64,000 bases of DNA from Neoconidiobolus thromboides FSU 785 (taxonomy: Eukaryota > Entomophthoromycota > Entomophthoromycetes > Entomophthorales > Neoconidiobolaceae). This document shows, in pieces, positions 23,236 through 35,033 of the stretch (the stretch's first letter is position 1; each line of letters begins with the position of its first letter). The notes beneath the pieces are model-generated. The model was given only the letters and a program-made list of their open reading frames with translations, searched no databases and was not told the DNA's origin. Both the position numbers and the translations under genes were made by a program. The DNA is taken from positions 124,001-188,000 of the forward strand of contig MU626261.1 in NCBI GenBank assembly GCA_025603075.1. Reading direction: 5' to 3'.

Positions 23236-25693
23236 TATATTTTTATTTTTTTTGGCTGTGTTCTAAATTTTATATTTAAAATAAATAAAAATTGAAGTAA
23301 ATTTATTGTATTTATATACTTTTTAAAAAAATCTAGATATAGTATAAGCATCACTTATGAATAGAAAGCTGGAATGTTAAGCTTGGAACTTAATTGATTG
23401 GTGTAGCTACTTAATTAAGGAATTTGGAGGGTAGAACTAGGTTTTAAATTAAAAAGAGATTCCAAGATTTAAGTTATAAATAAAACAGTTAATTTATTTT
23501 TTATATAATTAAAGAATAAACATTAATTAAGATGTCTATTTTCTACATTAAAAAGAAAGGTGGTTATTATTTTAACTTTGTAACTTTATGAGCAGTAAAT
23601 AAAACATATTATTTTTATGTTATAATTTCTTATTCTCTCTCCTCATTTTCTCCTCTTATCTATGCTTGTTTACATGAATTGATTGGCTGCGAATTTACCT
23701 CCTTTTGATTTTAAGTAATGATAATCATTCTTTTTTAAATAATGAATAAGAACTTGCTTTATTAAAGTTATATAAAAAATATACAAATCAATATTGAATC
23801 AATTAATTCACAATATAATATTAATTTAATATTTCTATTATAATATCATAATTGAATTTAGTATATTAACTTAATCTATTTTATTAATTGTTGAACTACT
23901 ATATTAATAACTATTGGTTATGTTCGTTTATTTAAAAGTAAGGGGAAATTGATCCTAAAATTTTACTCAGTTATTGTATTCGTATTATCTTGTTAGTAAT
24001 TTTATTATGATAGTAATGATATTAATATAAAATAGATATAATTACTACCCCTTTTCTTTATGTTACTTAAGTTATGCATAATAACTTGAATCATAAGGTC
24101 TTTTACTAATTTTCCATAAACCAATAAATAGAATATCAAGTTTATAAGTTTAGTCATAATAAGCAATATAAACACAAATAAAATTAAGGAGCACTCTGCC
24201 TTATTTTTTTCGAGACTATTGCTAATAATAATATAGCCTTAATTCATTTTTAATTTATATGATTCTTTTTATGTTCTCGAACATTTTTTATTGACTTAAT
24301 AATAATACATAAAGTTATATATATTTATAATAATATATATCAAAATGTACAGCAATTACTATTTCATCTTAATAATTTATTACCTTGAATTAACTTTGAG
24401 CTTCCAACTATCTATTAAAGGAGAGAACGTTTTGAATGAAATTGGATCACCACAACATTGATTTTGAGTTAACTTTTTTATCTTATATTTTTACTGTTAG
24501 TTAAATAATAAATTAAACATGGATTTATATTAATATGTTTCGCTTAATTCATTTATAAATTTATAAACTTATAGATGAACCTTAAACTCCCCCCACACCT
24601 TGTTAGTTTAATTCAAAAATATATCTATGAACTTTGAATGACTTAGTACAAGTAATATTTAGATAATTGAATTGAGCTAAGGAGTTGTAATTTTGTTTAA
24701 AAAAGGTGTTTATAATATAGATATTTGTGATTATAATATAATAACTCAATATCACTAAACTATGATATCAAAGCTTAGAAATTAACATTCTTTTTTAATA
24801 TCGCTTTTAAGCTTAATGATATCGTTTTTTATCATATTTTATGGGGTTTGATTTTATAGTAGTTGACTTTCAATTTAAAACGATAAAAGTTATAAAGTGT
24901 GAAAGTCTAGTTACATCGTCATTATTTTCAAACTTATAAAGCATAAATGCCAAGTGATTTTTTATTTAAGGTTTATAAAAAGAATCAATCATTTCATAGA
25001 AAATCAATGATAGATTTATTAATATCAAGTAACAGTATTAGTAATATACTAATTTTAAAAAAGAGTGGGTTTTTTTAAAATGAAAAATTAATGACACGTA
25101 ATTATTATTTTCATAATTTTACAATATAGAGATAAGCGACATCAATTGATGTTTGTATTTTATCAAGTAAAAAAGTGAAAGAACAATGAAATATTATTGC
25201 CATTATGCCTTTAAAAAGAAACTACATGAATTCCTATTCATTGTTTGAAAAAGTCATGCTATACAAAAATTTCACTTACTAAATTTAAAAAGCGGAAATT
25301 TCACGTTCATTTATGAAAATAGAAAATAGCTAATTAAAGATATCACAATTCAGAGATATCAATGTTTAATGGATTAGCTACTATCACTTTTGATATGAGG
25401 TTCTACAAATATAGTACTTCACTAATTAAATGGCTTAAACACAACCTACTTAATATACTAAATTAATAAGGTATAATTTATAACTTTGAAGCTATTACTG
25501 TTAATAACAAGCTGCTATAATTGACAAAATTATCAATGTATTTTTTTACGAATGAAAAACTTAATATTTTTTTTGATAAAGAACTAATTTTAATAATGGA
25601 ATATAAATTACTAGTAAATCTTTTAATAAACCCAAATCCCCAATTCTATTCTTAACCCTAGCTTTAACATTAATACTAATACTAGTTCCAACA

Positions 25694-25792
25694 TTAGGGG
25701 ATATATTTTTTTTGTTCAAGAATTCTAGTAATAGCCTTTCTACTCAGATATTACTTAAAAAAATAAAGTGATGAAGCCAAAAAAACAGACAG
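25694..25792 (-). mobile_element. 105-bp TIR element, copy 5 (degenerate)
   Basis: TTAGGGGATATATTTTTTTT, then TTCAAGAATTCTAGTAATAG and GTGATGAAGCCAAAAAAAC follow the minus-orientation consensus. The CATCCCC end has been lost. Confidence 0.6.
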
Positions 25793-26918
25793 ACGACTTA
25801 TTAAGATCTAAACTGAATTTTAATTAAAAATCAATATACCAGCTCAACTTAAGACTGTCACAAAGTCACTAACCCCTTAAAAGTTAATTGTAGTTGTCCT
25901 TTCTGACTCAATTATCATTATTGTTTTGGTCATAACTTATTTAGTTGAACTATTGGTATAACCATACAATATCCCTACCTCTTATTATATTATGGGTACT
26001 AAACTATAGATCATCTGTAAAACATCACATAGTATTAAAATTAATCAATCAGTCATTTTTATTACTCTGTTTATATATTTACTTTATGCTAATAATTTTT
26101 ACTATAAATCACAAAATATTCCATTATACCCGCTTATTGAGTATTTATTTTCAACTTACAATGACTATAAGGTTTAGTTATTTTTTAATTTCGTTTAGCT
26201 AATCTTACAATCAACTTACCTCCACCTCATCTTACTCTTACTCTTACTTTTCCATTTTTATAACTCCTTGAAACTTGAGGTTGCCAAGTGATTTCCATAA
26301 AATCAAAAACGTGGTACTATTTTGTTAGAATTGTATAAAAAGCTGAGTATGTGTGTAGTAATTTTTCAAAAATACTCCATGCTAAGCCAAATTATAAATG
26401 ATTTATTAATAACTTTTAAAAAGTATAGTTTTGTTATAAAGGTTATTTTTAGAAGCTGTGAATAACCCTCTTGTTTTTCAATATGTTTTAAAACATAAGA
26501 TTCTTCATTGTTTTATAACCCTTACTTTTTTATTTATTATTGCTTTTGCTTGTTATGAAAATTATATAATGGTCAACTAACAATTTGTAAATTTTAGTAG
26601 AATTTATTTAGTCATTGTTTTAATTACATCAGTTAATATCTACGATCAGATTTGGCAAGAACTATTCATTATTAAATCATTATTGAAAAGTTATTATTCA
26701 CCCCGACTACTCCCATATTTTTTGAATTAATTAAGTATAGCTGATATTGATAAGTGTTTTACAGATAAAAAATAAAACTTTTAATCCCTTTTCTTTCAAC
26801 ACCAATTATCCCTTATTTTTACTTGATTAATTTAAAAAATTTATTAATTCAACTTTTGGGGTAAAACCTTAGTGTTTTAATTGATTTTTTTATCAAATAT
26901 AGATGCTTTAAGACATAT

Positions 26919-26976
26919 TTAATATTCAATATTCAATATTCGATATTCAATACTCAATATTCAATACTCAATATCT
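26919..26976. repeat. Heptamer tandem repeat (AATATTC)n
   Basis: About eight head-to-tail copies of AATATTC with variants GATATTC and AATACTC. Intergenic. Confidence 0.85.
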
Positions 26977-28998
26977 CATTTCTACCTCCTATTATTTTAT
27001 AAAATCAATTAAGTTTTAATACTTCATTTAATGGGGAGATAGGGTTAGTTGAAATGAATATTTTTAAATTGAAACTTTTGTAGAAACATGTTGACAAGCT
27101 TTCTGATTAGTTGCACAAGTTTAGAAGAATATGAATGTTCTAATAATGAGATTTATTCATGACATTGACAAAATTATGTAACAAGCGGTGGAATTATTAG
27201 AAACAATAATCGAATGTTTTTAATGAAAATGAATTACCTCAAACTCGACTTCAGTATTATAAGTATGTACTGCTTTGTAACAGTTGCTGATAGGAATATA
27301 CTGGATTGTAAATAATATAAACTTATAAACTTATTCGTATATTATTTATCAATTTTTGAAATTAAAAGATTATCAAAAAAAACTGGTAGCAGAATAAAAT
27401 ATTCTCAATTAACAAATTAGGAAATAATCATGTTTGTACGCTTATCTTAATAGATTTAAAAAGGCAAATATCATTTCTCTAAAACATAAAATAAAATAAA
27501 AATAAATTTTTATATTAAAAAATAATAGTAAAAACGTTATTGACTCCAACAATTAAGTTTTATTTCTATTTCTATTTCTGTTTTTAATTTTAATTTTAAT
27601 TTTTTATTTTAATTTCAATTTTTTATTTTTTCAAGTTTTATTTTACGCTAATTAAATAATAGCGTTCATTCTAAAAATTTAACTTAATTTTGAAATTATT
27701 TCTAATATTTTCTACTAAAATTGATTTCTGATTTACTAAAAGTAATTAGTTTCTATTTATCGCATTATAAATATAAATGTAACAATTCAAATAATTTAAC
27801 TATTACGATTCCTTACTTCAAACTTCTAATTTGAACATTTGATAATTAAAAAAATCCACAAATTAAAGCGATCACAAAAACATAGTCACAGTCTTCTTTT
27901 TACAATTGTATTTGAGATTCATGTTTATTTCTATATTGTAATGTTTTCATCATGGTATTATTTTTAATTGATAATAGCATTAAGAAGTAAACATGTTATA
28001 GTAATTGTCACTAATGACACTAAATGGACATATATTATAATAGAAAAGAAAAAAAGAAAAAAAGAAAAATAACGCTATTAATTTAGAATATGAATTCTTT
28101 GACTTTCAAAGGTATTTTTCATTGAAGGATGGTAATCAAATGCTAATAATAAAACACCAGACTCCTTTTTTAAAGCACTATTTATAATAAAGTTTGATTT
28201 AATTAGTTATGTTTTTAATAATAAAGCCTTTATATTATTATAATTAAGTAATGATTTTAAATATTTCGGTTAATCTAATTTAGTTGTTTATTTGAAATTA
28301 ATTAAACATTATTATTCAAATTGTCTGTCTACAACTTAAAAAAACTCATTGCTATTCCAAGCTAATGAGCAACATTTATAAAAAAGATTCTTTCATTAAC
28401 TGTTTTTTACATATAGAATGTGTGAATATTATACTTTTTACATTTAATTAGTATTATACAAGTTTCAAATTATCTTTTTATATTCAAATGGTAACTCTAA
28501 AAAACAAGTATTTTATATAAATAGATGATTTAATATTAACAAAAGTTGAATATTTAACCATTATAATTCAATTAACTGCTAACTACATACGAAATATAAC
28601 CGCTTGAAATAAGATATTCGAATTTTATAGTGGATCAAATTAAGAGAATATACAATTTGATTATTAATTATTACTATTATGTTAATACAATAAATTTATA
28701 AAACCTTTCTATTATTATTACATTACTATTTATTGATTTCATGTGAAGAGATAAGCTTTAGAAAATTAGATTTCTTATCATTCCTATTAAGCTTGAAATC
28801 AGCTGAGTAAAATCAACTTGTTCAACTGATAATTAGGATTCATAACCTATAATTTGCAGCTTCAAACCAATTTCAAATATTCAAAGTTGGGTGATAACAA
28901 GACTATAAACAAGGCATGATTGGTTCAAACTATTCTTATCAATGCTTAGATAAAGGGCTATGACATGGCACTTAACTCAACAAAACAAAATTGAAAAG

Positions 28999-29006
28999 TA
29001 TAAATA
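28999..29006 (+). promoter_or_regulatory. Possible TATA box for malate dehydrogenase
   Basis: TATAAATA lies 69 bp upstream of the ATG at 29075. The match is good, but background AT content makes chance hits frequent. Confidence 0.3.
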
Positions 29007-29074
29007 CAATCAAATTAGCATTTTAATTGCAATTTATATTCAACTTTTTATTAAAAGTACACATTACAGAAATT

Positions 29075-30079
29075 ATGGTTAAAGTAACAGTTCTTGGTGC
29101 AGCTGGTGGTATTGGACAACCCTTATCTTTATTGTTAAAACTCAATCCCATCATCTCTCATTTATCCTTATATGATATTGTCAATGTACATGGTGTAGCT
29201 GCTGATATTGGCCATATTAATACACCATCGGTAGTGACTTCTCATCAGGGTGCAGATAGCTTAATTGAGGCTGTAGAAAATTCACATTTAGTTGTAATAC
29301 CAGCTGGTGTACCACGTAAACCTGGTATGACTCGAGATGATTTATTTAAAATTAACGCTGGTATTGTAAGAGATTTAGCTACTGCTTGTGCTAAAGCTTG
29401 TCCAAAAGCATTTATTTTAATAATCTCAAATCCAGTTAATTCAACCACTCCAATTGTTGCTGAAGTATTTAAAAATCATAATGTTTATGATCCAAAACGT
29501 ATCTTTGGTGTAACTACTCTAGATTCTGTTCGTGCTTCGGCTTTTGTTGCTGCTGCTGCTAATAATAATATCAAACCTCATGAAGTTCGTTTACCAGTTA
29601 TTGGGGGTCATTCTGGGGCTACCATTGTACCACTTTTTTCTCAAGCTAAACCAAGTGTTAACTTCAATGAACAACAACTTAAAGATTTAACTAACCGTGT
29701 TCAATATGGTGGTGATGAAGTTGTTAAAGCCAAAGGTGGAGCTGGGTCAGCTACTTTAAGTATGGCCCATGCAGGTGCACGATTTACTAATGCTTTATTA
29801 GATGCCTCAGTTAAAGGGGTAACAGGTATTATTGAACCCGGATATGTTAATTTACAAGCGGATCCAAAGAATATTAGTGAATTGAAAAAGTTTTCAAAAG
29901 ATGCTACTTATTTTGCATTTGATATTGAACTTTCAAAAAATGGAGTAGAAAAATTAATTGTACCAGCTAATGTTACTAGTTATGAAACTCAATTAATTAA
30001 TGACGCAGTTGCTGAACTTAGTAAAAGTATTGTTAAAGGAGAAGAATTTGTTAAAGGAGATTCTGAATCTAAGCTTTAG
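29075..30079 (+). CDS. Malate dehydrogenase with peroxisomal C-terminus (SKL)
   Basis: Single exon, 334 aa. The N-terminal NAD-binding motif VTVLGAAGGIGQPLS starts at residue 4, so there is no mitochondrial presequence. Substrate-binding arginines are seen in RKPGM (Arg81), MTRDD (Arg87) and SVRAS (Arg153). The catalytic pair is Asp150 in TTLDSVR and His179 in IGGHSGAT. The protein ends GDSESKL; the last three residues are the classical type-1 peroxisomal signal, as in yeast Mdh3 and unlike mitochondrial forms. Inferred role: reoxidise NADH in peroxisomes or glyoxysomes (beta-oxidation, glyoxylate cycle). An in-frame TTG at 29027 precedes the ATG, but the family alignment starts at the ATG. 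It is intronless, unlike most neighbours. Confidence 0.93.
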   Translation: MVKVTVLGAAGGIGQPLSLLLKLNPIISHLSLYDIVNVHGVAADIGHINTPSVVTSHQGADSLIEAVENSHLVVIPAGVPRKPGMTRDDLFKINAGIVRDLATACAKACPKAFILIISNPVNSTTPIVAEVFKNHNVYDPKRIFGVTTLDSVRASAFVAAAANNNIKPHEVRLPVIGGHSGATIVPLFSQAKPSVNFNEQQLKDLTNRVQYGGDEVVKAKGGAGSATLSMAHAGARFTNALLDASVKGVTGIIEPGYVNLQADPKNISELKKFSKDATYFAFDIELSKNGVEKLIVPANVTSYETQLINDAVAELSKSIVKGEEFVKGDSESKL

Positions 30080-31151
30080 ATAATTGATATTATTAAATGT
30101 ATATTTATTGAAGTAATTTTTTATTTTTATTTTTTTGTTATTTCAATTGAACATTTAAATCAATACTAATTTAATTTTACTGTAATTTAAATGGATTAAT
30201 ATTTGATAGTTTTAATATGAGTGAGTATCTTTTTTTAAAGTATGAGTTCCAATTAGTTTATTTAATAACTCAATAAAGGTAAATATTTATATCAGTCAAC
30301 TTAATGGATTAATTGATTGAATAAGAATGCTCTAGAAGGATATAGATTGAATAATATAGCCTTTTATTCTTAGAAGATTCAAAGCATAAACGAAGTAAGA
30401 ATATTCAAATAGTCAAATGAATCACTCTACTCAATGGGTTCATAGAATCCATGGGAACTGTTTAGAAGGGTAAAGATCGAGACTAGTAACCCTATGCCCT
30501 TGAAAGTTTTGAGGAGTATAATTGAAAGTAAGGATACTTTAGATATCTAAAATGATTTCGATTAAGGGAAGAAAAAAGGATCAAGTGAGGTTGAACTGTT
30601 AATGGGATCAACATGAGATATCGTGAAGATATTATATATATAACTCAAATATCTGTTAAGAATAATAAAAGGTTTTATATGGTACATTTATTGAAAAGGA
30701 ATGGAAGAAGGAGTAAGGAAATCTCTTGAGATTAGGAAAATAAAGTTTGGACTACTGATAAGATAGAAGTAGGGGCTAAAGTGAAATATTAGAAGCAAAG
30801 TTGAGTGAATTAAGTATTTAATATTATGTCTTTTATAAAGATGAAATTTTAACAAGACCATTTTTTATTTTTATCTTATAAGGGGTACTGCTTTATTTAT
30901 ATAAAAAGCAATAAAAGACCATAATAATTAGGAAGCAAAGAGAATGATTAATATAAGGATGTTCAGTAATAAATATGTAAGTTAAGTGGTAAAATTGTAT
31001 TATCTAGGGAATTTGGGTATTGAGTAAAGAAGATTAATTCATGTTCACTCACTTTGATTTGGGGTAATTAATATTATTAAAAATAATTTATTATATAAAT
31101 ATAAAATATAAAATATAAATATTTATTAATTATACAAAAATAAAACTTTAT
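30080..31151. other. Non-coding 1-kb region with purine bias on the + strand
   Basis: Lies between convergent malate dehydrogenase and SREBP-like genes. From about 30310 to 30840 the top strand is distinctly purine-rich (GAAGGATATAGATTG, GGAATGGAAGAAGGAGTAAG) and less AT-rich than other gaps, but every frame is closed. It may be a decayed gene, a long 3' UTR or a non-coding transcript. Confidence 0.4.
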
Positions 31152-32717
31152 TTAAACTAAAGTTAAAAATAAGGATTGATAAAATTTAGCTAATTGTTTT
31201 TTCATATTATTATTTAACATCAAATTATTAATTGAATGTCTTAACTTTAACAATAACTCTTTCTTTCTCTCCACATCTTCTACTTTCTCCATTGTTAGAT
31301 ATTGATAATAATTAATAAAATGATAAACATTATGATATGGACCATCTTGAATGGGGTTGGTTAATTTCTCTATAACAGTGATATCGGATGGAGAGTTATA
31401 AATTTGTAATAACTTTATTATTAGATTATTGAATTCATTATTGTTATTGCTACATTGATTTTTTGCTTGATTTAATAAATTAATGATATATTGTTTCTCT
31501 TTAATTAAAATACTTTGATTAATTTGTACTAAATAATAATCCATTGATATAAACTCATTTAAACTAATATTCATATCCTTATTATTTTTCATCTTAATTA
31601 TAATTTCATTTAAATTGTCTTTGAAATATTTAATTAATTGTTCATCTTGTTTATTTTTACTGTTTAATTGAAATTGATAATCTTTAAGAAATTCTAATGG
31701 CAAATCAAATTGATAATATTCTTTTAACAATATACTTAAATAATTTAATTCCATTTGAGTTTGTTGAGTCAAGTTGGAATAAGATTTGAGGTATTTTATT
31801 ATTAAAATAATAATATTATAGCCAAAACTAGACCATTGATTAATTGTATTTTGTTGTTTTTGCTTATCAAAGAAAGGCACTAAATTATTTAATAAAACTC
31901 TTTCTTCTTGTATATAATTACTAACATTTGCTTTAAACATCATACCAATTGCTTGAGAAATAAGCTGCATACATAATTGACATAAATCCATTACTCCGGC
32001 TTGAACGTTAAATTTCAAAATTTTTTCATTCTTCTTATTATTATTTCTATTTCCATTATAAAACAGAGAATATCCGATTAAAACTATCGAAATAAAAGGC
32101 AATGTAAATAGCGAAATGACTTTTTCTTTTGATTCTTGATGAATAGATGGTTGTTGTTGTTGATAATAAGGTAAATAAAATAGAATAAGTAAAAAAAAAG
32201 ACATCATATAAAATCGTGTATTATTTGAATTATTACTATTATTGTTATCTCCATTATATTCTGGAGAAGAACAAGTATGATCTGTATGACTATTAGAATC
32301 TACTGAAAATGAATTCAATTGCTGATTTTGTTGATTATTAAAATTGATATTCTTTCTTAACATTTCATTCTCCCTTTCCAAATATTGGATATATTCGGTC
32401 GCTTTGTTTAAAATAGTTGATTTTGAAAATTTATTAGGTGGTTTAATATTTGAACAATAGCTGGTAATATTTCCTTTTTCATTAATTCCAAATGGTAAAC
32501 AATTTTTTAAAATTTCCATTCCATCTAATAACGAACTACGATATTTTTTTTCGATAATGTTATGATTCTTTGTTTTAATCTCTTTCTTCTTTCGTCCAAC
32601 TCGTTGTTTCCCCCCACTATAATTAGGAGATCCATCAATACGTTCCAAATTAAGATATTTGTTGATTAATTCTTCCGATTCTTCTTGTTTAAAATCAATA
32701 GTAGTGGTGGCAATAGG

Positions 32718-32768
<51 letters not shown>

Positions 32769-33260
32769 GAAATCTAAATTAAATTCATGATTTGGTGAAC
32801 TTAACAATGGTACTCCGTTTAATTGTGGTGAAGATTCATGATTTAACATAGGGTGTAAAGGAGACACTGAATTCAACGGAGAAATAGAGTTTAAACTTCC
32901 AATTTCTGTTGTTGAAATAGAATTCAGGCTTCCCATTTCTGTTGTTGAAATAGTAGTTAGACTATTCAAATTATTTTGTTGTTGTAAAGAATTTAATAAA
33001 ATCAATTGTTGTTGTTGTTGTTGTAATTGATACCATTGAGTTAATAATGGATTCATTAAATTCATATTATTTAAAATATTGTTATTATTGTTTAAACTTA
33101 ATTCTAATAACCCGGTGAGGGGATTCAGTATTACAGTTTCATTATTAATTGGTAAACTTAAATTTAATAGATTGTTGCTGTTGCTGGTATTTATTAATGA
33201 TGGGTCTAATCCTTGAAGCAATAGATTATCATTTAATATTGTTTCTTCATCTAAATTCAT
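31152..33260 (-). CDS. SREBP/Sre1-like membrane-bound bHLH transcription factor
   Basis: Single exon, 702 aa. The N-terminal 220 residues are Asn/Gln/Ser-rich, including a 17-residue Asn run (165-181) made only of AAT codons. A bHLH occupies about 225-300. Its basic region has His233, Glu237, Tyr240 and Arg241 in HNIIEKKYRSS; the tyrosine in place of the usual arginine marks SREBPs. A leucine-zipper-like YIQYLERENEMLRK follows. Two hydrophobic spans (about 351-366 and 383-401) are separated by a short polar loop (QQQQPSIHQESKEK), giving the SREBP hairpin topology. The remaining 300 residues should be the cytosolic regulatory domain. No RxxL site-1 protease motif is seen in the loop. In this family the N-terminal domain is released by proteolysis when sterol or oxygen is low. 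Confidence 0.85.
32728..32767. repeat. ATT trinucleotide run coding poly-Asn
   Basis: Uninterrupted ATT repeats (AAT on the coding strand) encoding the Asn run of the SREBP-like protein. The unbroken repeat suggests length polymorphism. Confidence 0.9.
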
Positions 33261-34039
33261 TTTTTTTGGGATTTAATTGAAATAAAATAATGCTGATAAA
33301 TTAAAAATTAATAAAAAACTAATAAAAATTAATTTGATTTTATATTCAAATAGCATTTATTATTTTCTGAAAAAAATCATACGATTATTTTAATTGATTA
33401 AAATTGACTAATCCTCTCCTTTTATTGGTTCAAATTATTTGGAATTTCCTTTAAAGTTTGGATTTTAAAACTGAAATTTCAGGGAAGTTCAATGATTGGC
33501 TTTGGATAAGTGGTACTATTTTAAATTTTAATGCTTTTGAGTACTTGATAGTTGATAGTGATAGTATAGAAATAATAAGATTCTTGAGAATTCGAATTCT
33601 TTGCAAAATATAACTTATATAATAGCACTTCATATGAAAAACTAAAAACAATAAGGTGTATTTATGTTCCAAAAAATTAAAGATCTAAAAAGCTCTAAAC
33701 ATCATTTGGCTTCTACATAATATTTAGAATTAGAATGTATTGAAGATGAACATTCTAAGCTAGTTTGTATTTAATGATAAAAGCTATTATATAATATTTA
33801 AAGAATTTGTCAACTTTTTGCTCAATAATGCTTAAAAAATGGAAAAATTAATGAAACCGAAAACATCCCTTATTATGACTACTCTCCATAAAATTTCATT
33901 TTTTATACTTTTATACTTTATAAAAAAGCTTTCTTCATCAAACAAAATTTCCAATTTCCAACCTTAAAAATATTATTAATTGTAGCTCAATTTAATTCAA
34001 TTCATTCTTACCTTTTATTCTATTTTTACAACTTTTAAA
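33261..34039. other. Divergent promoter region with element fragment
   Basis: Between the SREBP-like gene and ORC6. Contains the partial element copy 6; no other signal is seen. Confidence 0.5.
33797..33870 (-). mobile_element. 105-bp TIR element, copy 6 (left end missing)
   Basis: TTTAAAGAATTTGTCAACTT, AATGCTTAAAAAATGG and AATGAAACCGAAAACATCCC follow the minus-orientation consensus. The ATATGGGG end is absent. Confidence 0.65.
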
Positions 34040-35011
34040 ATGTCCCTCAATATCATCAAGCATCATATCAAATTATTACAGCTTGATTTAACCTTGATGC
34101 AATTTGAAGAACTATTAGCTCAAACCCAAGGATATTATAATAATTTAAAAGCCAAAGTAACACAAAGGGATCGTAATGGAGCGAATTGTAGACCAGCGAT
34201 TTGTTTGCATTTAGCATTGAAAAGGTAAGTTTATGTTTTATTAGATTATTTTGAATGAAATAAAGACATCAATTAGTTTACATTTACCAGTTGATACTCG
34301 AGCTTTATGTTCTATCTCTGGTACTACAAGAGATAAATATCGTAAAGCATTAATTGAATATAGTAAAATATTAAATCTTCAAATGGATATCGATTTTTAT
34401 AAATTATGTGTTAAATATGGGGACCCAAGTTTGGTAGATGGGTTAGAGAAGGATTTAGAATATATTAAGGAGGATAAAAAAATGAAAAAAAGAATTGAAG
34501 ATATGGATATCAATTTGGTTAAATTAGCATTATTTTATATTATTTGTGAGGAAAATGGGGTAAGTTTTGATATTCTTGATAGTTGAAGTTTACAAAAGAA
34601 GGATTAATTACAATCTTATTTTTAGATTCGAGTGGACAAAGACCAGTTATTAAAAGAAGTTTATGCAACAAGTAAAGGTTTTTTATCATTAATTAAAGAA
34701 GTTAAATTCACTTTGAGCAAAAAGGAACGTAATGAAGTTATTGACAAAGCTATCAATAACAATAATCAAGTTAATATAGATGATATACTAAATAAAAATA
34801 AAAATAATGATGAAAACAAAAATAAAAAGAGGAAATTAGTACCATCCCCATTTTTAAATTATCATTGGGTAAGTTAGATCAAAATAATTTATTTTAAATT
34901 AACAATAATAATAACTAATAGGGAGAAACACAAAAGTATGAAAAAACAAAAGGACATAAAAAACATAAAGAATGGGAATCCAATATATTACAACAATTAA
35001 CATCGATATAA
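34040..35011 (+). CDS. ORC6: Origin recognition complex subunit 6
   Basis: Exons 34040..34224, 34277..34559, 34626..34868, 34922..35011; introns 52, 66 and 53 nt; 801 nt, 266 aa. It follows metazoan-type ORC6: an N-terminal cyclin-like fold with RPAICLHLALKSLHLPVD (human: AVMCLDLAASWMKCPLD), SISGTTRDKYRKALIEYSKIL (human: KLSGLNKETYQSCL), a second repeat ending in a lysine-rich linker (KNKNNDENKNKKRKLVPSP), and a C-terminal helix HKEWESNILQQLTS equivalent to the YEEWKRKIL that contacts ORC3. The first acceptor was placed at 34276 because the AG at 34240 would leave a 16-nt intron and a stop. It is a subunit of the origin-binding complex that loads MCM. It converges on the BCKDH gene, the stops being 22 bp apart. 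Confidence 0.87.
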
Positions 35012-35033
35012 TTTTATTTCAATATCATCTCCT

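Larger units (their letters stand above)
23236..29074. other. Gene-poor 5.8-kb region
   Basis: No convincing coding frame on either strand. It contains the degenerate element copy 5, a heptamer repeat (26919..26976), pyrimidine-rich and purine-rich runs near 27566..27640 and 28045..28070, and probably the malate dehydrogenase promoter at its right end. Confidence 0.55.

Noticed and set aside
25945-26202. 85-codon ORF on the plus strand
   Set aside because: No ATG context or splice-linked neighbours, and hydrophobic AT-driven composition; likely chance.
26919-26976. CRISPR-like array
   Set aside because: Repeats are 7-bp units with no spacers, in a eukaryotic genome; a simple tandem repeat.
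29027-29074. N-terminal extension of malate dehydrogenase as a mitochondrial presequence
   Set aside because: The extension would start with TTG, and the residues (FIFNFLLKVHITEI) are not presequence-like; the SKL end points to the peroxisome.
33451-33672. 73-codon minus-strand ORF in the SREBP/ORC6 promoter gap
   Set aside because: Low complexity and no resemblance to a family.
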